From Ilyonectria destructans (taxonomy: Eukaryota; Ascomycota; Sordariomycetes; Hypocreales; Nectriaceae), in assembly GCA_020740775.1 (NCBI GenBank), contig JAHEWK010000013.1, positions 2,170,001 to 2,234,000 of the forward strand: 64,000 nucleotides of DNA. The letters are read 5' to 3'. This document shows positions 9,882 through 20,410 of the stretch, in pieces. The notes beneath the pieces are model-generated. The model saw only the letters and a program-made list of their open reading frames with translations. It was not told the DNA's origin and ran no database searches. A program made the position numbers and the translations under genes. Each line of letters opens with the position of its first letter. The first letter of the stretch is position 1.

Positions 9882-12800
9882 ATGTCTCTCTTCGGCCAGG
9901 CGGCTGGCAACACGTCCGGCGGCCTTGGAGGCTCGCTGTTCGGCGGAGCGACCCAGAATCAACAGGGCGGCGCTGCAGGCGGAGGGCTCTTTGGCCAGTC
10001 GACGACACAGAATCAACAGCAGGCGGGTACCACGGGCGGAGGACTGTTCGGCGGGCTCGGTGCGAACAAGCCTGCCACGGGTGGGTTGTTCGGCCAGCAA
10101 CAGCAGCAGGCCCAGCCTCAGACCGGTGCGGCTGGCGGATTATTCGGACAGTCGACAACGCAGCAGCCCGCAACGACGGGAATGGGGCTCTTCGGCCAGC
10201 CCGCCCAGGGCACTCCGACGCCGACCACGGGCGGCTTGTTCGGCAACCAGCAACAGCAACAGACACAGCAGAAGCCGTCGCTCTTTGGCGCCTCGATGGC
10301 CCAGCCCGCCACGACCGGATTTTCGACCGCAAAGCCCTCCCTATTCGGCGCCACGAACACTACACAGCAGCAGCCCCAGATGAACCCAACGTTAGGAGGA
10401 AGCACTATGGTGCCCGGGGGGAGCTTGTTCGCAAGCCAGGGCGCAGGCTTAATGGGAGGCAGTCTGTTTGCTGGTCCGGCCTCTGGTGGCCAATCGCAGG
10501 CCCAGTCACAGCCTGCTGGCGCCTACTTCGACAGTCTTTTCGCCAAGAGCCAGAAGGCGGAGGGCAAAACCAACACAGAAGATCTCCCTAGCCTTGAGCT
10601 GGGCCTGGGCGATTTGCGCCATCGGCTGAGGAAGCTGCAGGCCAAGCCCAACGAGAAGCCCTTGGACGGCAAGGCCCATTACCTTCTCGCCGCCTCTGGA
10701 GTCGACCCTGGAAATGCGGCCAAGGATCTCGGCATGCTCGATGTCCAGGGTGGACGAGTTGAGCAAGCAACCCGAGGCTACGCCCCCAACGAGGTCGACG
10801 TCGAGACCTACCTGTCAAACCTCCAAACGAAGACCACTCTCAGCATGATTGCCGACGGACTTGACCGATCGGTTCGTGACTTCGACAACTTCCTCGAGGA
10901 TAACGTGACCATGGAGTGGGAGGCGCAGCGAAAGCGTATCTACCAGCACTTTGGCATCAAACCCCGTGAGGAGACGACGGCGCCTGGTCGTGAGGCCCAG
11001 AGCGGGTTCGGTCGCTCGAAGAGGAGCAAGGCTCAGGGTTCGGCACCGCGAGCTGGCAAGGCCAGCGTATTGGGCAGGTCGACGATGCAGCGCTCCGTTA
11101 TTGGCAACCCTAGCCGAATCGGTGCGCATCAGTCCGACTTTTCCGACGTCGACCGATCCTCCGAGTCCTCCGGAATGCTGGACGGCCGTGTTTCTTCCGA
11201 TGACCGGGTTCTGCGCGAGAGGCAAGGACGGTTGTCTGAGAAGATCCGCACTCTCAACACAGCCCGTCTGCTGAAGCGACCCTATCCCATCCTCTCAGAG
11301 CTGGCGGCCGTGGAGCGAAAGTCCCACGACCCCCATGCTCCCCACGTCGTGGAGGCGTATTTGGCGGTCATGGAGATTGTTGGCGAGAACCCTGAGGCCG
11401 AAACGACGCTCGGCAATGCGACGGCCAAGGAACGTGAATTCGCCCCCATATATCTGGACGAGAACCCCAACTCGTCAAACTCGGTTGACATGAGAAAGCG
11501 AATCCTCACGGGTGCAAACAAGTTCCTCGAGAAGCAGTTCCTTCGTGAAGTTGAGTCACTCATTGCCAAGCACCCGCACGAAGCGAAGCTGGGTGGTCTC
11601 CCCGACATCGTCAGCAAGATCAAGGCGTACATCCGGTTGCGATCTGCGCGCAAGGACTTGATACCTGACAACACGGAGCTGCAACAAACTCCTTCCGGCG
11701 AGTACGTGTGGGCTATTGTCTTCTACCTACTTCGCTCAGGACATATCAACGAGGCGGCCAAGTATGTCAACGACAACCAGCAGCCGTTCAAGAGCATCGA
11801 CCGGACGTTCCCAACCTACCTAAACAACTACGCAGCCAGCGAGGACCGACGAATCAGCGGCAGGAAGATGATCGACCGTTGCACGAACGAGTATATCCAG
11901 CGATCACGAAACGCTCCTGATAACACCATCGACCCCTTCCGCATGGCATGCTACAAGGTGATTGGACGTATCGAACTGAGCAACCGCAACCTCGAGGGAC
12001 TGAACACAGACATCAACGACTGGATCTGGCTGCAGTTCAATCTGGCAAGAGAGGGCGATAAAACAATCGAGATGGCCGGCGAGTCGTACGGTCTGGCGGA
12101 GCTCCAATCGAGCATCCGAGAGATTGGCCTGAAGCACTTTCCCAAGGCCAACTCGGAGGACTCTAATGGCAGCTTCGGTATGTTCTTCTACCTTCAGATC
12201 CTATCGGGTATGTTTGAAGATGCCATCGCCTACCTGTATCCCTTCTCCTACGTCGACGCCGTGCATTTCGGTCTCGCGCTCGCCTTCTATGGTCTACTCC
12301 GACCTAGCGACGCCGTTTCTCCGTCCAACGACCTACGCAGCTACAGCACCAAGAACCTGCCTCAGATCAACTTTGGTCGGATGATTGGCTACTACACTCG
12401 TGATTTCAGAGCTGCGGATGTAGTATCGGCAGTGGACTACCTGACCCTGATCTGCCTGAACCAGGACCTTGGTGGTGAGGCTGGCCAGCGACACGGCAGC
12501 CTCTGCCACGAGGCGCTCCGGGAGCTGGTTTTGGAGACGAGAGAGTTTAGCAAGTTGATTGGCGACATTCGACCTGATGGGCGACGGATCCGCGGCATTA
12601 TCGAGGAGCGTGGCTCTCTTATGGGTCTCGATGCTGAAGATGACTTTGTCAACACTGTGACCCTGCAAGCAGCCAGCTTTGCGGACGAGAACGGGCGAAC
12701 AACGGACTCTGTGCTGCTGTACCACCTCGCGGGCGAGTACGACACAGTTGTAGCCATTGTCAGCCGAGCTCTGAGCGAGGCCATCTCGCTGGAGATTGGG

Positions 12801-13434
12801 GAGGACCCTATGCGTTTGATGCCAGTCAAACCGCGGGCGGGCGGGCAGGAGGCCGAGGCGGGCAGCAGCCTCAGCCTGGCAGCCATTGACGACCCCGTGG
12901 AGCTGGCCAAGACGATGATGTCCATGTACGAGCGGGACGCCATGTTCTACAGAAGGATCCAGGACCAAAACAAGGTGGCGTGCCGAGTGCTGCTGGAGAT
13001 GAGCACTATCAAGAGTCTGGTGGAGGTTGGCCAATGGGCGCAGTGCCTCGACGTAAGTTATAACCCTGATTGGATTCAGTCATACAGACATGGATTGCTA
13101 ACGGTTGATGTAGAAAATCCGAGGCCTCGAGATCCTTCCCCTGGATGCCGTGGGCGATGCCAGCATTATCCGAGCGTATGCGTCCAAGTTCTCTGGGCTG
13201 TCGCAGCCCGTGTCGATCAATGTGCCAAACCTGCTGATGTGGACAATTATCTGCTGCGTGCGACAGAAGGAGCAGCTCACCAACGGGCAGTTCAGTGGCA
13301 ACGAGGGCACCCGACGAATGATGGTGGATCAGCTGAAGCAGATGACTCTGGATTTGACGACGTATACGAGCCAGCTGCGGTACCGGTTCCCACCACATCT
13401 ACACGAAGCTCTGGCAAGGGCTTCGGCGGAATAA
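9882..13434 (+). CDS. nic96: Nic96/Nup93-family nucleoporin with FG-repeat N-terminus
   Basis: Nic96 is an inner-ring scaffold nucleoporin that anchors the Nsp1-Nup49-Nup57 channel complex. Exons are 9882-13052 and 13114-13434 (1163 residues), joined at a GTAAGT donor and a TAG acceptor without loss of frame. The first ~190 residues carry about ten GLFG/SLFG repeats in a Q/G/T-rich background. They are followed by a helix-forming segment (AYFDSLFAKSQK, then LGDLRHRLRKL) that matches the position and character of the channel-complex anchor. A basic/serine linker follows, then the long alpha-helical Nic96 domain (for example RPYPILSELAAVERK and GEYVWAIVFYLLRSGHINEAAKYV). The ATG at 9882 is preferred because it opens directly into the first FG repeat. 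An in-frame ATG at 9681 would add 67 residues without FG character. Length fits filamentous-fungal Nic96 (about 1,100) rather than yeast (839). Confidence 0.93.
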
Positions 13435-14850
13435 GCCGTTGTAGTAGCTCGGGCTGGGAAATGACAAGTGGTTTGGTACGTACGTTGGCTAGTACTTGCA
13501 TGTGTGAGTTGATTGGCTGGGGAGAGTGGCGCCGAGATGACTCGGGGCTGAGACAGGAAACGAGGGACCGCGACGAGACACGTCTAGAAAAGGCATGGAA
13601 GCGGCCGGGCAGGCAATACTTGGGACGACGAGCGAAGGGAGGACGGTGGAAGTGTATTGGAATACGTAGATCAAAGATGCCAAGAGTGGATTCAAATAAT
13701 TGGAACATGTCAATATGGACACCGGATGCAGGATCAAGCATTCGGGGAAGATGCCGGGTCGAGACGTGAGACACGTGGCGCCAATCCCTGGCACATGCAG
13801 GGTTGCAATTATGGAGTAGTGAAGAATGATTTCCTTTTAGGTTTCTGGGTCGGTGAGACTGGAATGTTTGGTGTGGTCCTGGGAAGGCATTCGGACGGCT
13901 GTTATTGCACCGGAGACTGTCATGGGAGGATGGACGAGGTTCTGGATTGAGCGAGGGCGCGCGTCGAGACCTGGATCGGGCCTGGACCCATGGATGCATA
14001 TTAATAGCATCGGTGGCTGCAGGAGAAGGGCATAATCGGTTTATGAGTCGTCAACTCGAGGGTTGGATCGCGGGACACTTTGTACATACATATATATCAT
14101 GCGTCTGCGTGACTCGGTAATTGGTGTCGCATCGCATCGGCAGTGTATCGAATCACCTGACTGGGTAGCAACAGCAGCAGCAACAACATCTGCGACTCGC
14201 GCATGCCTGTCTCCGTCTCTGGCCGTCTCTGGCCAAGGAAGGTGCAAGGTGGGAAAAGCCCTCCCCACAAGAAGGAGCCACCCACTGTCTCCATGACTCG
14301 GTCACGACCTGGCACCAGCGGGCTTTATGAGTCAACGCTCCCCCTCCCATAGGCTCGCATCGTCCTTGTCCACTTTTCGCCAAATCGCATCCTGGATTTT
14401 CTGGCTCCTCTGGTTCCCGCGCTGGTCTCTTCGGCGGGACTCTGGTAGACTGGCTCTGGAAGGGTTTTCGTACGACCCAAACGACGGACGCCGAACCACA
14501 CACTACGCTTGACCGGTTGACCGACCTGTGCGGCGGCCGCCCACACCCCACAAGCCTGCGGCAGCGAGCGGACAGCACCAGCAGAGCGCAGCGCAGGCGA
14601 GGATTCCGCTGGAGGAGGAGGGGAGGAAGCGGAACGAACCAGAACGAGGCGCTGGCCAGGCTGAGCTGAGAGAGACAAGGGGGCAACCAGCCTAGCAGCG
14701 ATCCGGAGGGTGGACGCACGACACGCACACACTCTCCCACACGCGCGCAACAGAGGCCCACTCAACCACGGCCGACGCGCCGCCCGTATCCTCTCACCCA
14801 CCCTCTCTCCACCCACTCCGGCCTCCGGGCAGCAGCCCACCCCGTCGCCG
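13435..14850. other. Intergenic region between nic96 and the bZIP gene
   Basis: It contains the nic96 3' UTR and the bZIP promoter and leader. An 11-base GTCTCTGGCC-type direct repeat sits near 14215-14240. Long minus-strand frames at 14153-14945 are judged non-coding. No gene is supported. Confidence 0.5.
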
Positions 14851-17261
14851 ATGAGCACCGGAGCCGACTCTCCCGCGGCCGCTGCCTTCGGGGTGGACGA
14901 CGGCGGCGCGGGCTCCAGCATGGTCGACAGCCCCGCCCCGCCCACTCCCGGCGGCGGCTACGACGACACGGCCTCGCGCTCCGGCACCAAGCGCGATGCC
15001 ACTGATGCGCCCACCCCTGGCGGCGACGACTCCGCCGGGGGAGGAGCCCGCAAGAAGAAGAAGACGGGCCCGGGCAGTCGCGGCGTCGCGAACTTGACCC
15101 CCGAGCAGCTGGCCAAGAAGCGGGCGAACGGTATGTGCTCCCCTTTTGCTCTCTCTTTTGCTCTCTCCTTTGCTCCCTCTGTGCCTCCCCCGAATGGCAT
15201 GGCAGGCAGTCTTGTTATCTATCAAAATCCAAGTCTTGCTATTTGGATCCTCTTCTTCCTTTTTTTTCTCCCCACGATTTCTGTCATCTATCATGCATGA
15301 CATGGGGCCTCACGGTGGGGATGGGCTTGGTCATATATCATGGACAACTACGCCTCACAACGACACCCTTGTCGTCTTGATATGCTGTGTTGGTCTTGCT
15401 AGTTCTTGATCCGGCTTGATTTAATAACCTTGTCTCGTCCCTCCTTGGCATATTTGTCACATCTCACATTCCTTGCTCTATCATCGCTTCCTCCAACAGC
15501 CTGCCTGCCCTTGTCTGCTATTAGCTGCCCGTATTAAACCTCTGCCTACTCTGACCCTATCGGCCTACACAAAGCAACAACCCTCGGACTACAAAACACC
15601 AATCACTGACTGACACTCCCCAGACCGCGAGGCCCAGCGCGCCATCCGCGAACGCACTAAGAACCAAATCGAGGCTCTTGAGCGCCGCATCCAGGAGCTC
15701 ACGAGCCAGCAGCCCTACCAGGAACTCCAGGCCATCCTTCGTGCCAAGGAGGCCGTCGAGCAGGAAAATGCCGATATCAAACGCCGCCTCGCCGGCATTG
15801 TCGCCATGCTCCAGCCCCTCATCGGACAAGGTGAGTCCTGCTTATTGCCCGCCATGACAGCTCGTAGTTAATCAAGGAACCACAGCCGTCATTGAGCAAG
15901 CATATATCTCGCCAGGCCAAACATATGCTCCTCCCGTACATAATAATCAAGGCTCCCTAGGCGTCCACGGCAACCATCACAACGGTGCCGTCTCAACGCC
16001 CGGCAGCGTCCCCTCACCTCCTGGCCATGACCCTTCCTCTCATCTACACCAGCAGCAGCACTGGCAACCACAGCACCCTGGTGCTGGAAATGGTGTAGGT
16101 CCGGATGCTCAAGTAAATACACAGCTGGTCCAGCAAAGAAACGACCTGCGTCATGGACTAGACCTCGGACCGGAACGTCTAGGCCTGGACTTTTTGCTTG
16201 ATCCCACGCAGCGTGTCAACCGGATCCAGAACGGACTCAACAGTGCCCAAGATACGCCGTCGTTTCACCACATGCCAATGAAGCATGACTGGACGGGCGT
16301 CTCATCCGAACGCGCCTTGCATAACCGGTCCGCCAGCTGGGAATCTCAGGGGAAGCCCTTTCAGCAAGGATCTGAGCAGCTGCAACCTCAACAACATCAA
16401 AATCACCACCAACAACACCAATACGCTCAGAACCAACATAATACTCTTCCTACCGGCCCCGAAAGCGTGTGCTCCGGCCCGAGCCCGGGCCCAAGTGTTT
16501 GTACTCCCGGCGGCCCCATCTCTACTCCCGGCCCCATGCCACCCCGGTCTGACCTGGGCATGACTGACTACTCGGCCCCGATCAAGAACTGCGCGCCAAC
16601 GTGCCCGCTCGATTCTCTCCTCCTCGACTTCCTCAGCGAACGCCGCCAGCGCGCTGCCGATGGCCTGTCCGTCCATGAGGTCGTTGGGCCACGCTACCCC
16701 TCAGTGTCCTCCCTCCTCAACCCTGCTCAGAGCGTCTTCAGCCACCCGCTCTCCAAGGTCTTCACCGACATCCTCTCCACCTTTCCAGATATATCAAACC
16801 TTCCCGAGCGGGTTGCCGTCCTCTATATCATGTTTCTCATCATGCGCTGGCAAATATCGCCCACCCAAGACAACTATGAGCGCTTGCCTGAGTGGGTCGT
16901 ACCATCTCCCGCGCAGATCAACACGCCTCATCCAGCTTGGGTTGATCATGTACCGTTCCCTCGCATGCGTGAGCGTATCGTCCGCGAGTATAACCCGGCG
17001 GTCTACCCGTTCGATAACTTCTTCATTCCTTTCACAACTACTCTAACTCTATCGTGGCCATACGAGGACACGGATACGCTGCTGCAGAATCCAGACGGCG
17101 ACGAGCTCATGATCAATCCAGTTTTTGAGCGTCACCTACGCAACCTCGACAACTGGAAGCTCGGAAATGCCTTCGCCAAGGCCTTTCCCACACTGCTCGA
17201 TACCTTTAACCTGGACTCTCGGCCCCCGGCGTCAGCGCCAGGGTCGGTGGGTAGCCGGTAA
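14851..17261 (+). CDS. bZIP transcription factor with C-terminal DUF3425 domain
   Basis: This is a fungal-specific bZIP regulator, expected to bind DNA as a dimer in the nucleus. Its targets are not known. Exons are 14851-15130, 15624-15830 and 15886-17261 (620 residues). The basic region is split by intron 1 and reads KKRANDREAQRAIRERTK (about residues 89-106). A coiled-coil zipper follows (IEALERRIQEL and LRAKEAVEQENADIKRRL). A K/R patch (RKKKKTGP) just before it can serve as a nuclear signal. The middle is Q/H/P-rich and low complexity. About residues 398-610 form the DUF3425 domain, with CPLDSLLLDFL, the conserved LPEWVVPSPAQINTPHPAW and a WKLGNAFAKAFP end. Intron 1 is long for this window (493 nt). 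An in-frame ATG at 14710 would add 47 residues; I chose 14851 because the extension lacks conserved character, but this is uncertain. Confidence 0.9.
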
Positions 17262-18153
17262 CACGCGTTCCAATTTTCTATTTCCTTTGCGGTCATTCAT
17301 AAACAGGGTTGTTCATGAATCTTCCATGTCCAAGGCTTTTGGACAAAAACAACGAGGGGGGGATATGGGATCATACGGCGTCATACGGATAGTACGGGCG
17401 TTAAAAGGAGGGATAGCCGGTCCGCTTCACCAATATGTCTTTTTAACAATTAACACCGGGCTCGTCGGTTGGGAGGTTTGTATCTTTAGCAGGGAGGTTC
17501 ACCTGATACCTGCGATCACTCATAGATAAATGCCATTTTGGGCATAGATACTCTATACTTTATGCTGTGTCTTCCTGCTTGTTGCTTCGTGGTGAGCCAC
17601 GGAGTAGCCATTTCTCAAGTGAGGTGCCGCATGTGTACATCGTGTTTTACAAGGGCCTCTCGGTGCCAAACAATAGCGCCGCCTATAATATCTTACACCG
17701 CGCCACGCCGAATATGACAGATTGATGCTTTCTGGGACGATCCCTCTTTAGCGCCACAGTTGTCCCTTAATCATACAAATATCTGGCAGACGATGACGGA
17801 CACGAAGACTGCATGCCGATTGATTCAAGACCAATAAGTATAATAGCTTCAGGAATTTGGATTCGGCTTTCAAATATTGTCAAGAGTGTGTGTGGTCCCT
17901 CACGCATCCCCTTCCTCTTCGCCCTGTCGAGTCAAGCGTCCGGACCTCTGGTCACCTCTTTAAAGTAGAGATATGGACTGTAACAGCTAAGCAAAGTATT
18001 CTCAAGAAATCTTATTATCATGATGCTTTTCATAAATTCATTACATGATGCAAGTATAAGAGCGTTTTGATTGCCAAATCAACATCTCCTCCTTTTGTCG
18101 GGGTATCTTCATCACCAAGTTCATAACTTCTAAACAATCAAACCCATCCCAGT
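17262..18153. other. Convergent intergenic region between the bZIP gene and the DCAF4-like gene
   Basis: It holds the 3' ends of two convergent genes. It becomes A+T-rich toward 17980-18130. No further gene or repeat was seen. Confidence 0.5.
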
Positions 18154-19834
18154 TCAAGCTTCATCCTCCAAATCAGCAACGCCAAATGAAAACTTGCGCA
18201 ATGATGGCCCCTCGCCAACAAACAGGCTCGGTAGCCGCTCGCGTGGCATCGTCTGGAACATAAGCGCTTTGAGGGGTGCGTCTGAGCGCAGAGAATCCAC
18301 CGCCGGATTCTGCAGCCGGCGGCCGGAGCTGAGGGAGAAGAGTCGAACAATCCCGTTATCCTGGGCGGCAGCCACGACGCCGAGGCGAGGATTCACGTCC
18401 CAGCCAATGTGGAAGTGGGCTTCGTTCCGGTAGTCCGGGAATGTAAGCAACGGTAGAGCGCCGTTGGGTCGGCGGTTAAGGAACCTCATGTCATATAAAG
18501 CCATCGAGTTTTGCAGGCCCGCAACAAGGACATGGTTAGGATTAACGCTGCGCAGGTGGGCGATAGAGCTGGCGTGCTTGGTGAATGACCACTGTGCTTC
18601 TGGAGCGCGGAGATCAGAGACCCAGAGGCGCGGTTGGCGTCCGCCAGCCAGCAGAATGTTATGATTGCCTTCCTGAAAATCTTGGGTGAATATCTCCTGC
18701 GGGACATGCATGCCCTTGGGAGTATTCTGGGGTGCTATCCACGACATGGTCTCGTTGGACTGCACCTGCAGGAGGCCGCTATTGGTGCCAATAACACAGA
18801 TGAGATCCGACGATGGAGGGGCGGGCGTGCTACCGTGCACTAGCCACTCGTCGCGCCGTCCGTGGCGGATGGATAATCTCTGGTAATGGTTTGCTTCGTA
18901 GAGTTAGCGATGCGTTCCGGAGGCTGTGCTTTCAGTGACAACATACTCTCTCCGAGCAGCCAGTTTGGTTTGCTCAAGTCCTCTGGGCCCGATAGGGGAG
19001 GCGAGAAGAAGTACAGCCCGCAGCTATCGTCAGGCTCGCGAGACGTCAAGAGAATTTTGTGCGAAGGGCTATGGTACTTGATGGAGGACACCTGTGGACA
19101 CCGCACCATTTCTGTGCGGAAAGACAAGGCCCTCCCGGATGCAGTGGAGGCATCTCGAGAGAAGTGAACTCTAGGAATAGTTAGTCACGGGTTGACCCGC
19201 CGCTCGTAGCATACTGTAAACATACCTGTCGTTTTCATCCGTGGGGATATGGCTTCCAACCAGAGTCTCCTCATCCAAGGCTAAAGACAAGGCAGTCGGT
19301 CAGTTCAAGTCCATCTCATCGCGGAGAGTTGCATCTTGCACTCACTAGCATACGCTACCCCCAGCCCCGTCTTTGTATCCTCTCCATTAACATAGAAGCA
19401 CGGCATGTTTGCATATCTCGCTCTTGCAAAACTCGGCGCGAACGACACACTGCCCTTGGCCACCACGCCGCGGGCCCATGCCTCGGCCGTGAGATCTCCA
19501 TTCTCAGCTCGGCCTCGTCCGCGTTCCGCCACACGGCCTAGCCCAAACTCCCTGGCAAGGAGTCCCCCGTGCACAGCATCACGATTGATGAGATGCCGCT
19601 TGATGTGGTTCCTCACCAGGTGCGCCCGCTTCTTTGCCGCCTGGAGTGTTTTGTCCTGGACCTTGCGCCGCTTGACAGCATCTGAAGAATACGCCGCGTT
19701 GGCGGGGGCCGCATGTGACTTCTGGATCTTGAAATACTTCTTCTTCTCGGAGTCTTTTCTATCGTTAGACCGTCCATGAGCAACGCCAACCCAAGATTCA
19801 TACCGTAATAGTAACCTGGAATTTCAGGATTCAT
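18154..19834 (-). CDS. DCAF4/WDR21-like WD40-repeat protein
   Basis: This is a putative substrate receptor of DDB1-CUL4 ubiquitin ligases. Five exons are inferred: 19804-19834, 19346-19753, 19226-19280, 18947-19170 and 18154-18893 (485 residues). The N-terminus MNPEIPGYYYDSEKKKYFKIQ is the signature of DCAF4 (a Y/F-rich PGYYYD..KKYFKI motif), followed by a basic helix (KRRKVQDKTL). Downstream, recurring beta-propeller blades include PRLWVSDLRAP, SMALYDMRFL and NGIVRLFSLSSGRRL. The D-x-R ends of blades (SDLR, YDMR) resemble the WDXR motif that docks on DDB1. The acceptor of the last exon (CTAACTCTACGAAG) was selected because it alone restores frame; the nearer CCAG does not. The protein is probably nuclear/cytosolic and its substrates are unknown. 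It lies head-to-tail downstream of pma1. Confidence 0.8.
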
Positions 19835-20410
19835 TGTGAGACAGCAACAGCGCCCGACTGGGGACAAAAAAATTAGAGTAGAGAGAAAGATGTGCAAGCT
19901 AAATCAGCCATGAGCCTCAGTGATTTGGTACGTAATCAGTGATTACTTTTCCCATGGTTCTTCTCCGTCACCTTTGTATGTAAGGTTGAGCAGCAGCCAG
20001 CAAGCCATCACGATTGACGTCAAGTCGGAAATGGCTCCCAGCACGTGACATGAAAACTTTACACCTCAACTCCAGGAAGCAACATGCTTGACCACGCCGA
20101 TTTGCCAGTGGGAGCAGCAAAGTGCACAATGACATGGCAATTTCTCATAGGTGCTCCAATTACATCATCGTGAGGATTCAATCAGTTAAACATCACGCCA
20201 AAATCATTCAATCACAGCTATTATCGCAACTAGTGTATTTTATTTTACTTTATTCATTAGTCTAGAAGACGATATCTAGGGGTATGAAAAGCTTCCTCCT
20301 CATCCACTCCAGAAGTGTCGGTACGCGGGTATGAGCAGTACAGTGCAAATTTAGAACAAGCGAAGGTGAAAAGTCCGGCCGATGGTTTTCCGGATATATG
20401 CCATCTTTAT
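19835..20410. other. Intergenic region between the DCAF4-like gene and pma1
   Basis: This stretch of 576 bases contains the DCAF4-like promoter and the pma1 3' UTR. Nothing else was recognised. Confidence 0.5.

Noticed and set aside
12333..13034. 233-codon minus-strand frame opposite nic96
   Set aside because: It is a shadow of the Nic96 domain coding sequence.
14153..14945. Two overlapping minus-strand frames (about 200 codons each) upstream of and into the bZIP gene
   Set aside because: They are low complexity, overlap each other in different frames and cover the bZIP leader and first exon.
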